Assembly (NCBI RefSeq): GCF_034479375.1
Contig: NZ_CP140155.1
Coordinates: 2,728,001-2,792,000, forward strand
From: Rhodopseudomonas palustris
GTDB lineage: Bacteria; Pseudomonadota; Alphaproteobacteria; Rhizobiales; Xanthobacteraceae
Length of the DNA stretch: 64,000 nt
Reading direction: 5' to 3'
The notes under the pieces were generated by a model. That model saw only the letters and a program-made list of their open reading frames with translations. It was not told where the DNA came from and ran no database searches. A program made the position numbers and the translations under genes. Shown here in pieces: positions 1 to 8,741 of the stretch (positions within the stretch are counted from its first letter, which is position 1; each line of letters starts with the position of its first letter).

Positions 1-843
1 TTCACCCATGCGGGTGAGCAGCTCGGTCTGTCGCAATCGGCGGTGTCGCGCCAGGTCAGCGCGCTTGAGCAGGAACTGTCGGTGTCGCTGTTCCACCGGC
101 ACGCCCGCGGCCTGATCCTGACCGAACAGGGCGACCTGCTGTTCCGCACCGCGCACGACGTCTTCATGCAGTTGCAGGCGGCCCGCGCCAAGCTGACCGA
201 CAGCCGCGAGCGGCCGAGCGGCGACCTCAAGATCACCACCACGCCCGGCCTCGGCATCCACTGGCTGGTGCCGCGGCTCGGCGAATTCACCGCGCTGTAT
301 CCTGAGATCCGGATCTCGCTGATCGTCACCGACGAAGAACTCGACCTCTCGATGCGCGAGGCCGACGTCGCGATCCGCACCCGCAAGCCGACCCAGCCCG
401 ACCTGATCCAGCGCAAGCTGTTCTCGATCGGCTTCCACGCTTATTGCTCGCCGGAATACATCAAGCACTTCGGCACGCCGCGGACGCTCGAGGAACTCGA
501 CAATCATCGCCTGATCATGCTGAGCGACAGCCAGGTCCCGCCGCATCTGCAGAACCGGAGCTGGCTGGTCGATGCCGGCCGCAACGGCTCCGGACCGCGC
601 GAGCCCTACTTCAAGGTCAACAACATCCTCGGTCTGGTGCGCGCCTGTCAGCAGGGCCTCGGCATCGCCGCGTTGCCGGACTACCTGGTCGAAGACCCGA
701 ACCGGCTGGTGCAGTTGTTCGGCGAGGAAGACTCGATCCAGCTCGACACCTACTTCGTCTATCCCGAAGAGTTGAAGACGGTGGCGCGCGTGCAGGTGTT
801 CCGCGATTTCGTCGTCAACAAGGCGCAGCGCTGGCCGAGCTGA
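1..843 (+). CDS. LysR-family transcriptional regulator, 5'-truncated by the window edge
   Basis: The reading frame is open from base 1, so the true start lies upstream of the window. The first visible residues (FTHAGEQLGLSQSAVSRQVS) are the second half of a LysR winged helix-turn-helix, including the recognition helix. About 60 residues in, the substrate-binding domain begins (a GDLKITTTPGLG strand, then PRLGEFTALYPEIRI), and it runs to near the C-terminus. 280 residues are visible, so only about 20 are missing from a usual length of about 300. The ligand and target genes cannot be told, because the divergently transcribed neighbour that would normally be the target lies outside the window. 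The stop codon is followed by a strong hairpin. The family assignment is secure; the specific role is unknown. Confidence 0.93.
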   Translation, partial: FTHAGEQLGLSQSAVSRQVSALEQELSVSLFHRHARGLILTEQGDLLFRTAHDVFMQLQAARAKLTDSRERPSGDLKITTTPGLGIHWLVPRLGEFTALYPEIRISLIVTDEELDLSMREADVAIRTRKPTQPDLIQRKLFSIGFHAYCSPEYIKHFGTPRTLEELDNHRLIMLSDSQVPPHLQNRSWLVDAGRNGSGPREPYFKVNNILGLVRACQQGLGIAALPDYLVEDPNRLVQLFGEEDSIQLDTYFVYPEELKTVARVQVFRDFVVNKAQRWPS

Positions 844-849
844 AGACCC

Positions 850-882
850 CGGTCCCCGCATGACTGACATGCGGGCGGACCG
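850..882 (+). terminator. Stem-loop directly after the LysR gene
   Basis: An inner perfect 8-bp stem (855-862 with 868-875, loop ACTGA) is extended by an outer 5-bp stem (850-854 with 878-882) across a 2-base bulge. It begins 7 bases after the stop codon. It has no T-run, so it may act as a transcript-stabilising 3' end rather than a classical intrinsic terminator. Confidence 0.5.
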
Positions 883-899
883 CTTGCTGCGATGCGCTT

Positions 900-1053
900 T
901 CGCAGATCAAATGGCTTCACGCTGAGGGTTCGCACTACGCATGTCCCCCTCCTCCAGTGGTGTGGAGTCTCAGTTACCCCTCTTGGAAGGTGATTGTGTC
1001 GGCCGCACTTGGCCACGACCTTAGCCGGGCTCCTCGCGAGCCCGGTTTTTTTT
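900..1053 (+). ncRNA. Possible small RNA or long 3' UTR ending in an intrinsic terminator
   Basis: No convincing gene lies between 844 and 1140, yet a textbook terminator on the plus strand ends there. Upstream of it is a C-rich run (945-955, CCCCCTCCTCC) that is complementary to a Shine-Dalgarno sequence, partly held in a small hairpin (952-956 with 963-967). CCUCC-type loops are known in several alphaproteobacterial sRNA families. The 5' end is a guess. On the opposite strand the same run would be a very strong ribosome binding site before an 11-codon ORF (907-942), so the strand is not certain; the T-run favours plus. Confidence 0.35.
1025..1053 (+). terminator. Rho-independent terminator
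   Basis: A perfect 8-bp GC-rich stem (1025-1032 pairs with 1038-1045, loop CTCGC) is followed immediately by eight Ts (1046-1053). The T-run sets the direction as plus strand. It closes a transcript coming either from the LysR gene or from a separate small RNA in the preceding gap. Confidence 0.85.
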
Positions 1054-1140
1054 GGCACGTATCGCAGGTCGACGGGCGCGGATTCGACGATCGATCACGG
1101 GCTCAACGCGCGGATCCCCGCGCGCCTGAGTCGAAGCAGC

Positions 1141-1821
1141 TTACGCGGCCTGCTTGTGCATCGCGCCGCCGGCCGAACCGGCCCCACGGATCGCCTTCAC
1201 CGAGCGCTCGATCGCGGCCCAGAGACGGTTGATCTCATAGGCGGCGCGGCCTTCGGACGCATACTCGCGAGCGCCCTGACCTTCGCCGAGCGCCATCAGC
1301 AGGTCGGCGCGGTTGGTGATCTGGCCGCCCCAGACCGGAGCCTTGAACTTCGCCAGCGCGTCGCGGGCGATGGTCACGATCCGGCTCTCGACTTCGTCAC
1401 GCAGAGCCGGCGCACCGTTCAGCACGATGGCGTAAGGCTTGCGATTGGCGCGGCAGGTTTGGATCGTATCCTGCACCGCGTTGACGTCGAACACCCCCGG
1501 ACGCGCCGGAATGATCACCATGGTGGCATTGCGGATCGCGTCTTCGACCACCGCGGACAAATTCGGCGGGGTGTCGATGAACACCCATTCGATGCCGTCG
1601 CGCTTGGCGGATGCGACGATCTCGCCGACCGACCGCGTCGCAGTGCGCAGCGGCGGCTCGTTGGTACCACGCAGCTTGTGCCACAACGTCAGCGAGCCCT
1701 GCGGATCGGCATCGATCAGCAGACACGGGCGCGACGCTTTGTTGACATGAGCAGCCAAGTGCGCGGTCAGGGTGCTTTTCCCGGAGCCGCCCTTACGCGA
1801 CGCAAAGACGATGACGTTCAT
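1141..1821 (-). CDS. ParA/MinD-like P-loop ATPase (orphan)
   Basis: The protein starts MNVIVFASRKGGSGKST, with the deviant Walker A motif (KGGxGKST) of ParA/MinD ATPases at residues 10-17. It continues with a DADPQGS segment (Walker A' region) and a VFIDTPP Walker B strand, and is 226 residues long. The start at 1821 is preceded by a GGGAGG ribosome binding site about 7 bases upstream, which rules out the longer open frame. Family members position DNA, protein clusters or surface structures on the nucleoid or membrane. There is no parB, replication or chemotaxis gene beside it, so this is an orphan ParA and its cargo is unknown. It is not evidence of a plasmid on its own. Confidence 0.9.
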   Translation of the reverse strand: MNVIVFASRKGGSGKSTLTAHLAAHVNKASRPCLLIDADPQGSLTLWHKLRGTNEPPLRTATRSVGEIVASAKRDGIEWVFIDTPPNLSAVVEDAIRNATMVIIPARPGVFDVNAVQDTIQTCRANRKPYAIVLNGAPALRDEVESRIVTIARDALAKFKAPVWGGQITNRADLLMALGEGQGAREYASEGRAAYEINRLWAAIERSVKAIRGAGSAGGAMHKQAA

Positions 1822-1971
1822 ACGATGGCCTCCCGATTCACCAATAGTTGACAAAGGTGAATCAGGACGCTGATTCGTGAAAGACAAAATTGCATGCAGC
1901 GACTCGTGCGTTGCCAGATTGCATCGGCAGATGGCTTTTGAGTCACACTAATCGCTTGCCACCCGCAGTCA

Positions 1972-2379
1972 TCAAGCCTTCATGCGCGATTCGCCCGCAT
2001 CGTCGGATGCCGTGGCTGCCGCGCCGGTTTGCTGATCCGGCACGAACGGTGTGATGTCGCGGCCCTTCTTGCGCTGCCGCTCGACCCATTTCCGCTCGAC
2101 CCAGCCCAAGGTGCGCGCGGTCGGCTTCTCCAGCGCGGGCACGTCCTGCGCAATCAGGACGAGGCCCAGCGGCAGCATCCAGAACCCCAGCACGGGCAGG
2201 AAGCTGAACACTCCGCCTCCGATCAGCAGAACGCCGACCGGCAGACGGACGTATTTCGACGTCGGCCGGCGCAACCATCCGACGAAATGCGCGGGCTTCG
2301 GGGGCAGTTTCGACTCGAACCAAGCCAGATGGCGATCGAGTTCCGCGCGATGGTCGGTTTCGTTCACAGTCTTCTCCAT
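1972..2379 (-). CDS. Small inner-membrane protein, PGPGW-like
   Basis: A 135-residue protein. The N-terminal part (about 45 residues) is polar, and the middle holds two adjacent hydrophobic stretches (LPVGVLLIGGGVFSFLPV and FWMLPLGLVLIAQDVP) separated by a short turn, like the putative transmembrane PGPGW proteins. A basic amphipathic helix (WVERKWVERQRKKGRD) and a low-complexity acidic tail follow. The start at 2379 was chosen because the upstream extension is low-complexity and lacks a ribosome binding site. Function unknown; the topology is predicted by eye. Confidence 0.75.
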   Translation of the reverse strand: MEKTVNETDHRAELDRHLAWFESKLPPKPAHFVGWLRRPTSKYVRLPVGVLLIGGGVFSFLPVLGFWMLPLGLVLIAQDVPALEKPTARTLGWVERKWVERQRKKGRDITPFVPDQQTGAAATASDDAGESRMKA

Positions 2380-2467
2380 CCCAGGGAGATAGGATGGGGG
2401 CTCGAGCGTTGCCAGACCCGCCGCTGCCGGGAGCACTTGCACATCGCCATGCCCGCCGCCCGGCCGG

Positions 2468-2797
2468 TCAGCGGCGCTCGCGTGGGGCGGATTTCTGGAT
2501 GCGCTTCGGCTTGACGACGGCAGGCTTCGCCCGAACCGATCTGTCCGCACGCAAGCGTGAAGGTGGCGGACCGAAATGGACCCGGCAGGCCGGCGTCAGC
2601 CGCGCCTTGTTCTGAACCATGCAGACCGTAATCCGATCGACGTCCGGCACGAACGCACCGCACAATCGCATCGCGTCGCCGCTGCACGCCTGCTGCTGGT
2701 CCGCCGTGTAGGCAGCCGCACCTGTCGATGCCAGCGGCAGGCTCGCCACCACCAGCAGCAGAGCAGCCACTCTGCCTTCCCAACCAAATCCGATCAT
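2468..2797 (-). CDS. Small exported Cys-pair protein
   Basis: 109 residues with a clear Sec signal peptide (hydrophobic AALLLVVASLPLA, likely cleavage after TGAAA). The mature part has four cysteines in the pattern ACSGDAMRLCG ... VCMVQNKARLTPACR, suggesting two disulfides in a short helical hairpin. A basic, proline- and lysine-rich tail follows. Small periplasmic proteins of this build are common in Bradyrhizobium and Rhodopseudomonas and are usually unannotated. Function unknown. Confidence 0.8.
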   Translation of the reverse strand: MIGFGWEGRVAALLLVVASLPLASTGAAAYTADQQQACSGDAMRLCGAFVPDVDRITVCMVQNKARLTPACRVHFGPPPSRLRADRSVRAKPAVVKPKRIQKSAPRERR

Positions 2798-2922
2798 GCG
2801 CCCCCCGATGTCTTCGCGCCGCGAATAATCTCATGGTTCAGCAATCGAGCCGAATTCTGAGGGAGGCGCGCTCGCATGGCAAGCTGCAGCGCATCGCAGT
2901 TAGGATCCACTCGGCCGACGTC

Positions 2923-3147
2923 TCACGCCTCATTGGCGCCGACGCCGCGGCTATCGAGCAGGCTTTGTCCTTTGGGTGTGACTTCGTAGCTGCGCGACGT
3001 CGAACCGCCGGGCACCACGGCGACGAAACCTTGCGACACCAGATGATCGAGCTCCAGTCGCTGCCCCGCATTGAGATCGCGCCCCGCGGTTCGCGCGATA
3101 TCGACCAGGACCGCGATGGCCTCGTCACTCGGCTCGAACTGTCCCAC
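2923..3147 (-). CDS. Small winged-helix-like protein (74 residues)
   Basis: GTG start at 3147 with a GGGAGG ribosome binding site 7 bases upstream; a longer open frame upstream is low-complexity and has no such site. The protein is predicted helix-helix-beta: residues 9-45 could form two or three helices (IAVLVDIARTAGRDLNAGQ, LELDHLVSQGFV), followed by a beta-wing-like RSYEVTPKGQSLL. The TPKG-x-LL ending is typical of winged-helix domains in MarR/PadR-like proteins. It may be a stand-alone DNA-binding or regulatory fold. No partner is evident. Confidence 0.65.
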   Translation of the reverse strand: MGQFEPSDEAIAVLVDIARTAGRDLNAGQRLELDHLVSQGFVAVVPGGSTSRSYEVTPKGQSLLDSRGVGANEA

Positions 3148-3425
3148 GGCGCGCCTCCCTGACTCAGTGCGATGCTTTGCGGCGGTGCAACGTCTGCGCT
3201 GGAACGTCGTTCCCGCCTGAGGCCCAGATCGAGCTTCATCATCTGAAGCGGGCGGATCAGCAGGCTTTCTTCGCAACGACTGTCGCGACCGGTCGGAGAC
3301 GATTCGAGAGCGGCGTCCAATCATCGCGACACAATTTCGTCATAAACCCGCTGGTTGCAATTCCATTGGAGCGGTGAAATTGTATCAGTATAGGCGCCGA
3401 TTCCCGTCAATCTGATTGTAGACCC

Positions 3426-3836
3426 ATGTTCCAGCTGTTCACCCGAACGAATTCCGAAACTCAATTCAAGGCTCGTTCGTCGACACGGGATATGGCCACG
3501 GATGCCGCGCGTGTCGCCTCCGTCGCCGGGGCGATCGACGACGCGCTCAGGTCGGCGCGGGCCGAATATGCCGGCCTCGCTCAGCGCGTTAACGATGCGA
3601 CGGCCCGCGCGGCGATCACCGCGGGAAACGACTCCGACGAATATCTCGATCGGGAGCCCGCCAATTCAGCGCTCCAAAATCAGCTGAACGCTGACATCGC
3701 CAATGGCGAAAGGCGGCTCTTCGAGCTCGACGTCAGCATCGGGCATTTCAAATTTCTGAAAGCCGCGCTGACAACCCGCTTCCCCGATCACGCGGCGACC
3801 TCAGCCACCGTCGGGATGCAGAAATCATCGTCGTAG
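3426..3836 (+). CDS. Hypothetical protein, mostly helical
   Basis: 136 residues, with no signal peptide and no membrane segment. The body (about residues 22-125) is Ala/Asp/Arg-rich and helical in character (AIDDALRSARAEYAGLAQRV, NSALQNQLNADIANGERRLFELDVSIGHFKFLKAALTTRF), suggesting a coiled coil. Codon usage is consistent with neighbouring genes and no competing frame is better. I do not recognise the family. Confidence 0.7.
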   Translation: MFQLFTRTNSETQFKARSSTRDMATDAARVASVAGAIDDALRSARAEYAGLAQRVNDATARAAITAGNDSDEYLDREPANSALQNQLNADIANGERRLFELDVSIGHFKFLKAALTTRFPDHAATSATVGMQKSSS

Positions 3837-3922
3837 CTCTGCGCCGCTTCCCGCATCCTCAATCGACGCCAAAGCCTCACAGAGACGAAAGCATTGACGG
3901 TGCTTAGGCCGCGGCGCCAGAC

Positions 3923-4228
3923 CTAGCTCTTTGTAATCTGCTGAGCGCCTGCCTTCTTCAGCGCGGTCTCCACCACCGACTCTTGCGATGCGCCGCATTT
4001 GATCGACACGTCGATCATCCCGTTCAGTTCGGGCTCGGTGTGTTTCTCGACGCCGGGATGGCCGCTCTCCGCATCGGCGCCTGCGATTTTCGATCCGGAA
4101 CTGTTTTCCTCGCCGCGCGCGGTGACGAGGATCGCGGCGCGGTCGATGCCGTATTCCTGCACGAGCTGCTCGACCGCGAGCTCTGCGCCCCTCCGCGTGG
4201 AGAATTCTCCGCTGATGGCCTGCTGCAT
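3923..4228 (-). CDS. Small general-stress-type protein
   Basis: 101 residues. ATG at 4228 with an AGGGAG ribosome binding site about 9 bases upstream. The N-terminal half is a predicted beta-alpha unit (ISGEFSTRRGAELAVEQLVQEYGIDRAAILVTARG). The C-terminal half repeats that pattern (GMIDVSIKCGASQESVVETALKKAGAQQI), resembling YflT/heat-induced stress proteins. It lies 46 bases downstream of the SDR gene on the same strand, and such pairs are often stress-induced together. Function is inferred only from fold likeness. Confidence 0.7.
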   Translation of the reverse strand: MQQAISGEFSTRRGAELAVEQLVQEYGIDRAAILVTARGEENSSGSKIAGADAESGHPGVEKHTEPELNGMIDVSIKCGASQESVVETALKKAGAQQITKS

Positions 4229-4274
4229 GTTCTCGTCTCCCTCTCGGATTGTTGCGCCTGTCGGCAACGCCGGT

Positions 4275-5135
4275 TCAGATGAAGGGTTTCCCTCCGGTCA
4301 CCGCGACCGTCGTGCCGGACGTGTAGCTCGACCGCGGATCGACGAGCATGACGTAGGCCGTCGCCAGTTCCGCTGGCTGACCGGCGCGCTTCATCGGCAC
4401 ACTTTCGCCGAAATGCTCGACGGCCTCTTCGGGCATCGTCGAGGGAATGAGCGGCGTCCAGATCGGTCCCGGCGCCACCGCATTGGCGCGGATGCCTTTC
4501 TCGGCGAGCATCTGCGCGAGCCCGGCGGTGAAATTCTGGATCGCCCCTTTCGTCGTCGCATAGGCGAGAAGGCTCGGATTCGGCACATCGGAATTGATGG
4601 ATGCCGTGTTGACGATCGCGCTGCCCGGCTTCATGTGCGGCACGGCCGCCTTGGTGAGATAGAACATCGCGTGGATGTTCACCCGGAACGTCAGCTCCCA
4701 TTCCTCGTCGCTGATGTCGCCGATGTCCTTGAACGTCGCCTGGTGAGCCGCATTGTTGACCAGGATGTCGAGACCGCCGAGCTCATCGACGGCCCGCTTC
4801 ACGACCGATCGGCAATGCGCCGCATCCTGCAGATCTCCCGCGACCAGAACCGCCTTGCGGCCCTCCTTCTCGATCAGCGCCTTCAGTTCCGCCGCATCTT
4901 CCGTTTCGTTCAGATACGAGATCAGAACATCGGCTCCCTCGCGCGCATAGGCGATCGCCACGGCGCGGCCGATGCCGCTGTCGCCGCCGGTGATGACGGC
5001 CTTCATGCCCTTCAACCGGCCTGACCCCGTGTAGCTGGTCTCGCCGTGATCGGGCCGCGGATTCATCCCGGCCGTCGTTCCCGGCATCGATTGTCGCTGT
5101 TTCGGATAAGGCGGCTTCGGATAAGTCGGCTGCAT
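4275..5135 (-). CDS. SDR-family NAD(P)-dependent oxidoreductase, YghA-like
   Basis: 286 residues. It has the classical SDR signature: cofactor-binding TGGDSGIG around residues 49-56, LVNNAA, and catalytic Ser with Tyr-x-x-x-Lys (YATTK). The long N-terminal extension (MQPTYPKPPYPKQRQSMPG) is typical of the E. coli YghA/Bacillus YhdF subgroup, which are thought to reduce aldehydes or ketones under stress. ATG at 5135. The stress-type gene 3923-4228 follows closely on the same strand and may be cotranscribed. The substrate is unknown. Confidence 0.92.
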   Translation of the reverse strand: MQPTYPKPPYPKQRQSMPGTTAGMNPRPDHGETSYTGSGRLKGMKAVITGGDSGIGRAVAIAYAREGADVLISYLNETEDAAELKALIEKEGRKAVLVAGDLQDAAHCRSVVKRAVDELGGLDILVNNAAHQATFKDIGDISDEEWELTFRVNIHAMFYLTKAAVPHMKPGSAIVNTASINSDVPNPSLLAYATTKGAIQNFTAGLAQMLAEKGIRANAVAPGPIWTPLIPSTMPEEAVEHFGESVPMKRAGQPAELATAYVMLVDPRSSYTSGTTVAVTGGKPFI

Positions 5136-5159
5136 GGCGGGCTCCTCTCAGGTCGGAAA

Positions 5160-5354
5160 TCAATCGACCCGGGCGCGTGTGGTTCCTGCCGGTGCGCGCG
5201 ACGTCGACGCGGGATCGCCAGCCGCCGCAGCCTGGGCCGCCCCCGCTACGCGGTCCGTCCCGCCGGTCGCTCGATCCGCCGCGCCCTGCGCCAATCCGCC
5301 CGACGAACCGAGCGCAGAGACAGGAACCGTGAGTCCCGTCGCGGCTTGAAGCAT
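5160..5354 (-). CDS. Possible small Ala/Gly-rich protein upstream of the SDR gene
   Basis: An open frame of 64 residues beginning MLQAATGLTVPVSALGSS, ending 24 bases before the SDR start on the same strand. The N-terminus is mildly hydrophobic and the rest is low-complexity Ala/Gly/Thr. No good ribosome binding site is seen at the start, and an opposite-strand frame covers the same bases, so this may be an untranslated leader instead. Low confidence. Confidence 0.25.
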   Translation of the reverse strand: MLQAATGLTVPVSALGSSGGLAQGAADRATGGTDRVAGAAQAAAAGDPASTSRAPAGTTRARVD

Positions 5355-5424
5355 CACACGCCGCAACGCCGGTCGCTTAGTTGGCGGCCGGCACGGATGC
5401 GAGAAAAACTGAAAGGAAACCTCG

Positions 5425-6006
5425 ATGAAACGCACCGTCCTTGCACTGAGCTGTCTTACGCTCGCCCAGGCCTGCATGCTCCCCACCCACGTGTCCGCCC
5501 AGCCGGCGACCGGTCAGACCACCTCTGCCGCATCGCCCAGCATCAGCGCAAATACGCGGCAATTCGTCACGCAAGTCTCGATTTCGGATTTGTTCGAGCT
5601 CGCGACCGCCCGGTTGGCCCAGGCCCGCGGCACGGACGAACAGAAGGCTTTTGCGGCTCGAATGATCGAGGACCACGGCAAGACCTCGTCCGAGCTGAAG
5701 CGCTTCATCGTGGTCGGAAAGTTCGACGTCGACGTGCCAAGTCAACTCGATGCCGTGCATCAAAGCAGGTACGACGCCCTCAACATGGCGCGCGGCGACG
5801 AGTTCACCGCCTTGTACGCAGCCCAGCAGGTCGAGGCCCACAACGAAGCGATTGCGCTGTTCGAAAGCTACGCCGCGAGCGGCGACCATCCCGAATTGAA
5901 GGCTTGGGCGGCCAAGACCCTGCCGGCGCTGAAGCACCATCTCGAAATGGCGCAGACGCTCAATCCGAACAGCGGAAAGGCCGCAGCCGCACCGACGTCC
6001 AAGTAG
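5425..6006 (+). CDS. DUF4142 exported protein
   Basis: 193 residues. A Sec signal peptide (MKRTVLALSCLTLAQACML, likely cleaved after VSA) is followed by a four-helix DUF4142 domain: FVTQVSISDLFELATARLA, then MIEDHGKTSSELKRF with the conserved DH pair, then HNEAIALFESYAASG and LKAWAAKTLPALKHHLEMA. The GAAAGGAAACCTCG leader supplies a ribosome binding site. DUF4142 proteins are periplasmic, ferritin-like in shape and of unknown function, often linked to stress. It is divergent from the SDR/stress genes. Confidence 0.9.
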   Translation: MKRTVLALSCLTLAQACMLPTHVSAQPATGQTTSAASPSISANTRQFVTQVSISDLFELATARLAQARGTDEQKAFAARMIEDHGKTSSELKRFIVVGKFDVDVPSQLDAVHQSRYDALNMARGDEFTALYAAQQVEAHNEAIALFESYAASGDHPELKAWAAKTLPALKHHLEMAQTLNPNSGKAAAAPTSK

Positions 6007-6025
6007 TGGGACGCCGCACTCCGCA

Positions 6026-6108
6026 GCACCGCGAATGTCGCGGTGCCGACACTCGCATCTCGGTGGTGAGCCGCTCGGAGTTCCGGTTCTGAACCGGAAC
6101 TCCGAGCG
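6026..6108. terminator. Paired hairpins between convergent genes
   Basis: Two perfect hairpins lie between the DUF4142 gene and the converging dehydrogenase gene. The first is 6026-6046 (9-bp stem, loop ATG). The second is 6072-6108, an 18-bp inverted repeat around a single central T at 6090. With almost no loop, the second would form a very long stem or a cruciform, and its symmetry would let it work on both strands. Confidence 0.65.
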
Positions 6109-6116
6109 CGCGATTT

Positions 6117-7427
6117 TCAAGCCTCTGCGGACGAACCCGCCTCAGCTCCGCGCCAACTCGCCGGACCGATCTTCTGATCGTAGCGCGCCATCGACAGCGC
6201 CCGCGCGTCGATCTCGGGCTCGCGGCCTTGAATCTGGTCCGCCACGACGCGGGCGGCGCCGCACGCCATGGTCCAGCCCAGCGTGCCATGGCCCGTGTTG
6301 AGGTGAAGGTTGTCGAACCGCGTCGGCCCGATAATCGGCGGGCCGTCGGGCGTCATCGGGCGTAGCCCGCTCCAGAACGTCGCCTTTGAAAGATCGCCGG
6401 CGCCCGGAAACAGATCGGTCAGCGACCGATCCAGCGTCACACGCCGGTTGAGCGGCAATCGCGGCTGGTAGCCGCCGACTTCCGCCGTTCCGCCGACCCG
6501 GATGCGATCGCCGAGCCGCGTGATCGCGACCTTGTAGCTCTCATCCATCACGGTGGATCGAGGCGAGATCGCTTCGTCGACGATCGGCACCGTGATCGAA
6601 TAGCCCTTGACCGGATAGACCGGAATATCGACCTCGAGCGGCCGCAGCAGCAGCGGCGAGAAACTGCCGAGCGCCATCACGTAGCGATCGGCCACGAACC
6701 TGCCCTTGTCGGTCGTCACCCCGGTCACCGCGCTGCCTTGCGTGTCGATGCTCCGGATCGTCGTCTCATACACGAACTTCACGCCCAGCGCGGCGGCGGC
6801 GGCCTCCAGCCGCTGCGTGAACAAATGACAATCGCCGGTCTCGTCGTCGATCAGTCGCAAACCGCCGACGAATGAATGCTGCACCGCGGCCAATCCGGGC
6901 TCGGCGCGAATGCAGCCGGCACGATCCAGCACCTCGAACGGGACATTGTACTGACGCAGGATCTCGACGTCGCCGCCGATCGCGTCGAGCTGCGACTGCT
7001 TGCGAAACAGCTGAAGCGTGCCTTGGCTGCGCTCGTCATAGGTGATGCCGATGTCGGCACGCAGAGCGCGCAGACAGTCCCGGCTGTATTCGGCGATGCC
7101 GACCATCCGCGACTTGTTGAGCGCGTAGCGGCTCGCGGTGCAGTTGCGCAGCATCTGGAATATCCAGCGCCACATCGCCGGATCGGCCTGCGGCCGCACC
7201 ACCAGCGGTCCGTGACGATCGAGCATCCACTGAATCGCCTTGCGCGGCACGCTTGGGCCGGCCCATGGCGAGGCATAACCGGGCGAGACTTCGCCGGCAT
7301 TGGCGAAACTCGTCTCCAGGCCCGGGCCGGGCTGACGGTCGATTACGGTGACTTCGAAGCCGGCCTTGGCCAGATAATACGCCGTCGTGACGCCGATCAC
7401 GCCGGCCCCCATGACCAGAACTCTCAT
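6117..7427 (-). CDS. dadA: D-amino-acid dehydrogenase (FAD-dependent)
   Basis: 436 residues. An N-terminal FAD-binding Rossmann motif ([22 protein letters not shown], GxGxxG) is followed by the DadA-type [19 protein letters not shown] segment and a C-terminal [16 protein letters not shown] ... [16 protein letters not shown], the classic DAO-family ending. It oxidises D-alanine and other D-amino acids to 2-oxo acids at the inner face of the membrane, passing electrons to the respiratory chain. It overlaps the upstream alanine racemase gene by 4 bases (ATGA), so the two are translationally coupled. Together they turn L-alanine into pyruvate through D-alanine. Confidence 0.95.
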   Translation of the reverse strand: MRVLVMGAGVIGVTTAYYLAKAGFEVTVIDRQPGPGLETSFANAGEVSPGYASPWAGPSVPRKAIQWMLDRHGPLVVRPQADPAMWRWIFQMLRNCTASRYALNKSRMVGIAEYSRDCLRALRADIGITYDERSQGTLQLFRKQSQLDAIGGDVEILRQYNVPFEVLDRAGCIRAEPGLAAVQHSFVGGLRLIDDETGDCHLFTQRLEAAAAALGVKFVYETTIRSIDTQGSAVTGVTTDKGRFVADRYVMALGSFSPLLLRPLEVDIPVYPVKGYSITVPIVDEAISPRSTVMDESYKVAITRLGDRIRVGGTAEVGGYQPRLPLNRRVTLDRSLTDLFPGAGDLSKATFWSGLRPMTPDGPPIIGPTRFDNLHLNTGHGTLGWTMACGAARVVADQIQGREPEIDARALSMARYDQKIGPASWRGAEAGSSAEA

Positions 7428-8584
7428 GACACCATCTCTTTCCGAAGTTCACTGTCCTGCGGCCGATCGGCGGCGTCGCGATAGATTCGTCGGTAGCGAT
7501 CACCGAGCCCGGTCAGGATCTCGTAGCCGATGGTGCCGCTCGCGGAGGCGAGTTCGTCGACCGACTGATGCGGGCCGATCAGTTCGATCTCCGCACCGCG
7601 CGCCAGGCTCTCCGCAGATAGTTCGCCGAGATCGACCGTGATGCTGTCCATCGACACCCGTCCGGCGATCGCGAGGGCGCAGCCCTCGGCATACACCACG
7701 CCGGATCGCGCCAGCGCGCGGTGCAGGCCGTCGGCATAGCCGATCGACAGTGTCGCCAGCCGCGACGGCCGCGCGGCACGAAAATCCCAGCCGTAGCCGA
7801 CGTGATCGCCGGCTTCGATCTCGCGCGTCTGAACGATCGCGGCCGAGAGCCGAACCACCGGCCGCATCGGATTGGGCCGCGACGGCGTCGGATTGATGCC
7901 GTAGAGCGCCGCACCCGGCCGGACGGCATCGTGATGATAATCCGGGCCGAGGAAGATTCCGGACGAATTCGCCAGCGACTTCGGAATCCCGGCGAAGCGA
8001 TCGGCGAGCGAACAGAACCGCGCCCGCTGATACGCATTCGCCGCGTGACCGGCGACGTCGGCGCAGGCCAGATGGCTCATCACCAGACGAACATCGATGC
8101 CGCGCAGGCGAGCGTCCGAAAGCTCCCCGAGTTCGCGTGGCGAGAGCCCAAGCCGCGACATGCCGCAGTCGATCTGCACGACCGCGCCGAGCACGCGTTC
8201 GGCTCTGCGCGCGCAGGCCGACCACGCGTCGAGTTGTGCAAGCGAGTTGAGGACGGGCAAGATGCCCGCCTCGGCGCAATCGTCCTCGCCGCCGCACGGC
8301 AGGCCGTTCAGGACCGCGATCGATGCATTCGACGGCAGATACGGTCGAAGCGCGAGCGCTTCATCGAGATGGGCGACGTAGAAATCCCGGCAGCCGGCCT
8401 GATAGAGCGCCGGGGCAACCTGGCGCGCGCCGAGCCCGTAGGCGTCCGCCTTGACGACGCCGCCGCATCGGACCTGCGCTCCGACCATGTCGGCGAGACA
8501 GCGATAGTTCCATTGGATAGCCGCCAGGTCGACGGTCAGCGTCGCCCCGGCATGACGATGCCCCGATCTCGTCTCGACGCTCAC
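7424..8584 (-). CDS. alr: Alanine racemase, catabolic type
   Basis: 386 residues. GTG start at 8584 with GAGGAG 7 bases upstream. The PLP-binding lysine is in [10 protein letters not shown] (Lys about 45). The barrel ends and beta domain are recognisable ([38 protein letters not shown]). It interconverts L- and D-alanine. The operon partner is dadA and the divergent gene is an Lrp-type regulator, so this is most likely the catabolic racemase (DadX role) rather than the one supplying cell-wall D-alanine, though sequence alone cannot exclude a dual role. Confidence 0.94.
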   Translation of the reverse strand: MSVETRSGHRHAGATLTVDLAAIQWNYRCLADMVGAQVRCGGVVKADAYGLGARQVAPALYQAGCRDFYVAHLDEALALRPYLPSNASIAVLNGLPCGGEDDCAEAGILPVLNSLAQLDAWSACARRAERVLGAVVQIDCGMSRLGLSPRELGELSDARLRGIDVRLVMSHLACADVAGHAANAYQRARFCSLADRFAGIPKSLANSSGIFLGPDYHHDAVRPGAALYGINPTPSRPNPMRPVVRLSAAIVQTREIEAGDHVGYGWDFRAARPSRLATLSIGYADGLHRALARSGVVYAEGCALAIAGRVSMDSITVDLGELSAESLARGAEIELIGPHQSVDELASASGTIGYEILTGLGDRYRRIYRDAADRPQDSELRKEMVS

Positions 8585-8741
8585 ATTCCCGCTCCTCTGG
8601 CAATGCAGACGGCAGCAGGATGTCAGGAAGGGCGTGGTGGTTCTTGGCGAATATTCGTGGTAGCGAGGTGCCCCACGATGGAATCTTGCGTCGCTCTCCG
8701 GATTTCATCGAATTTCCTCCGGCAGGAGCGATTTGGCGCCG

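Noticed and set aside
907..942. An 11-codon ORF on the minus strand with a very strong ribosome binding site
   Set aside because: Not called as a gene because the only clear terminator here is for the plus strand and no downstream gene is present on the minus strand to be controlled. Mentioned as a rival reading in the sRNA finding.
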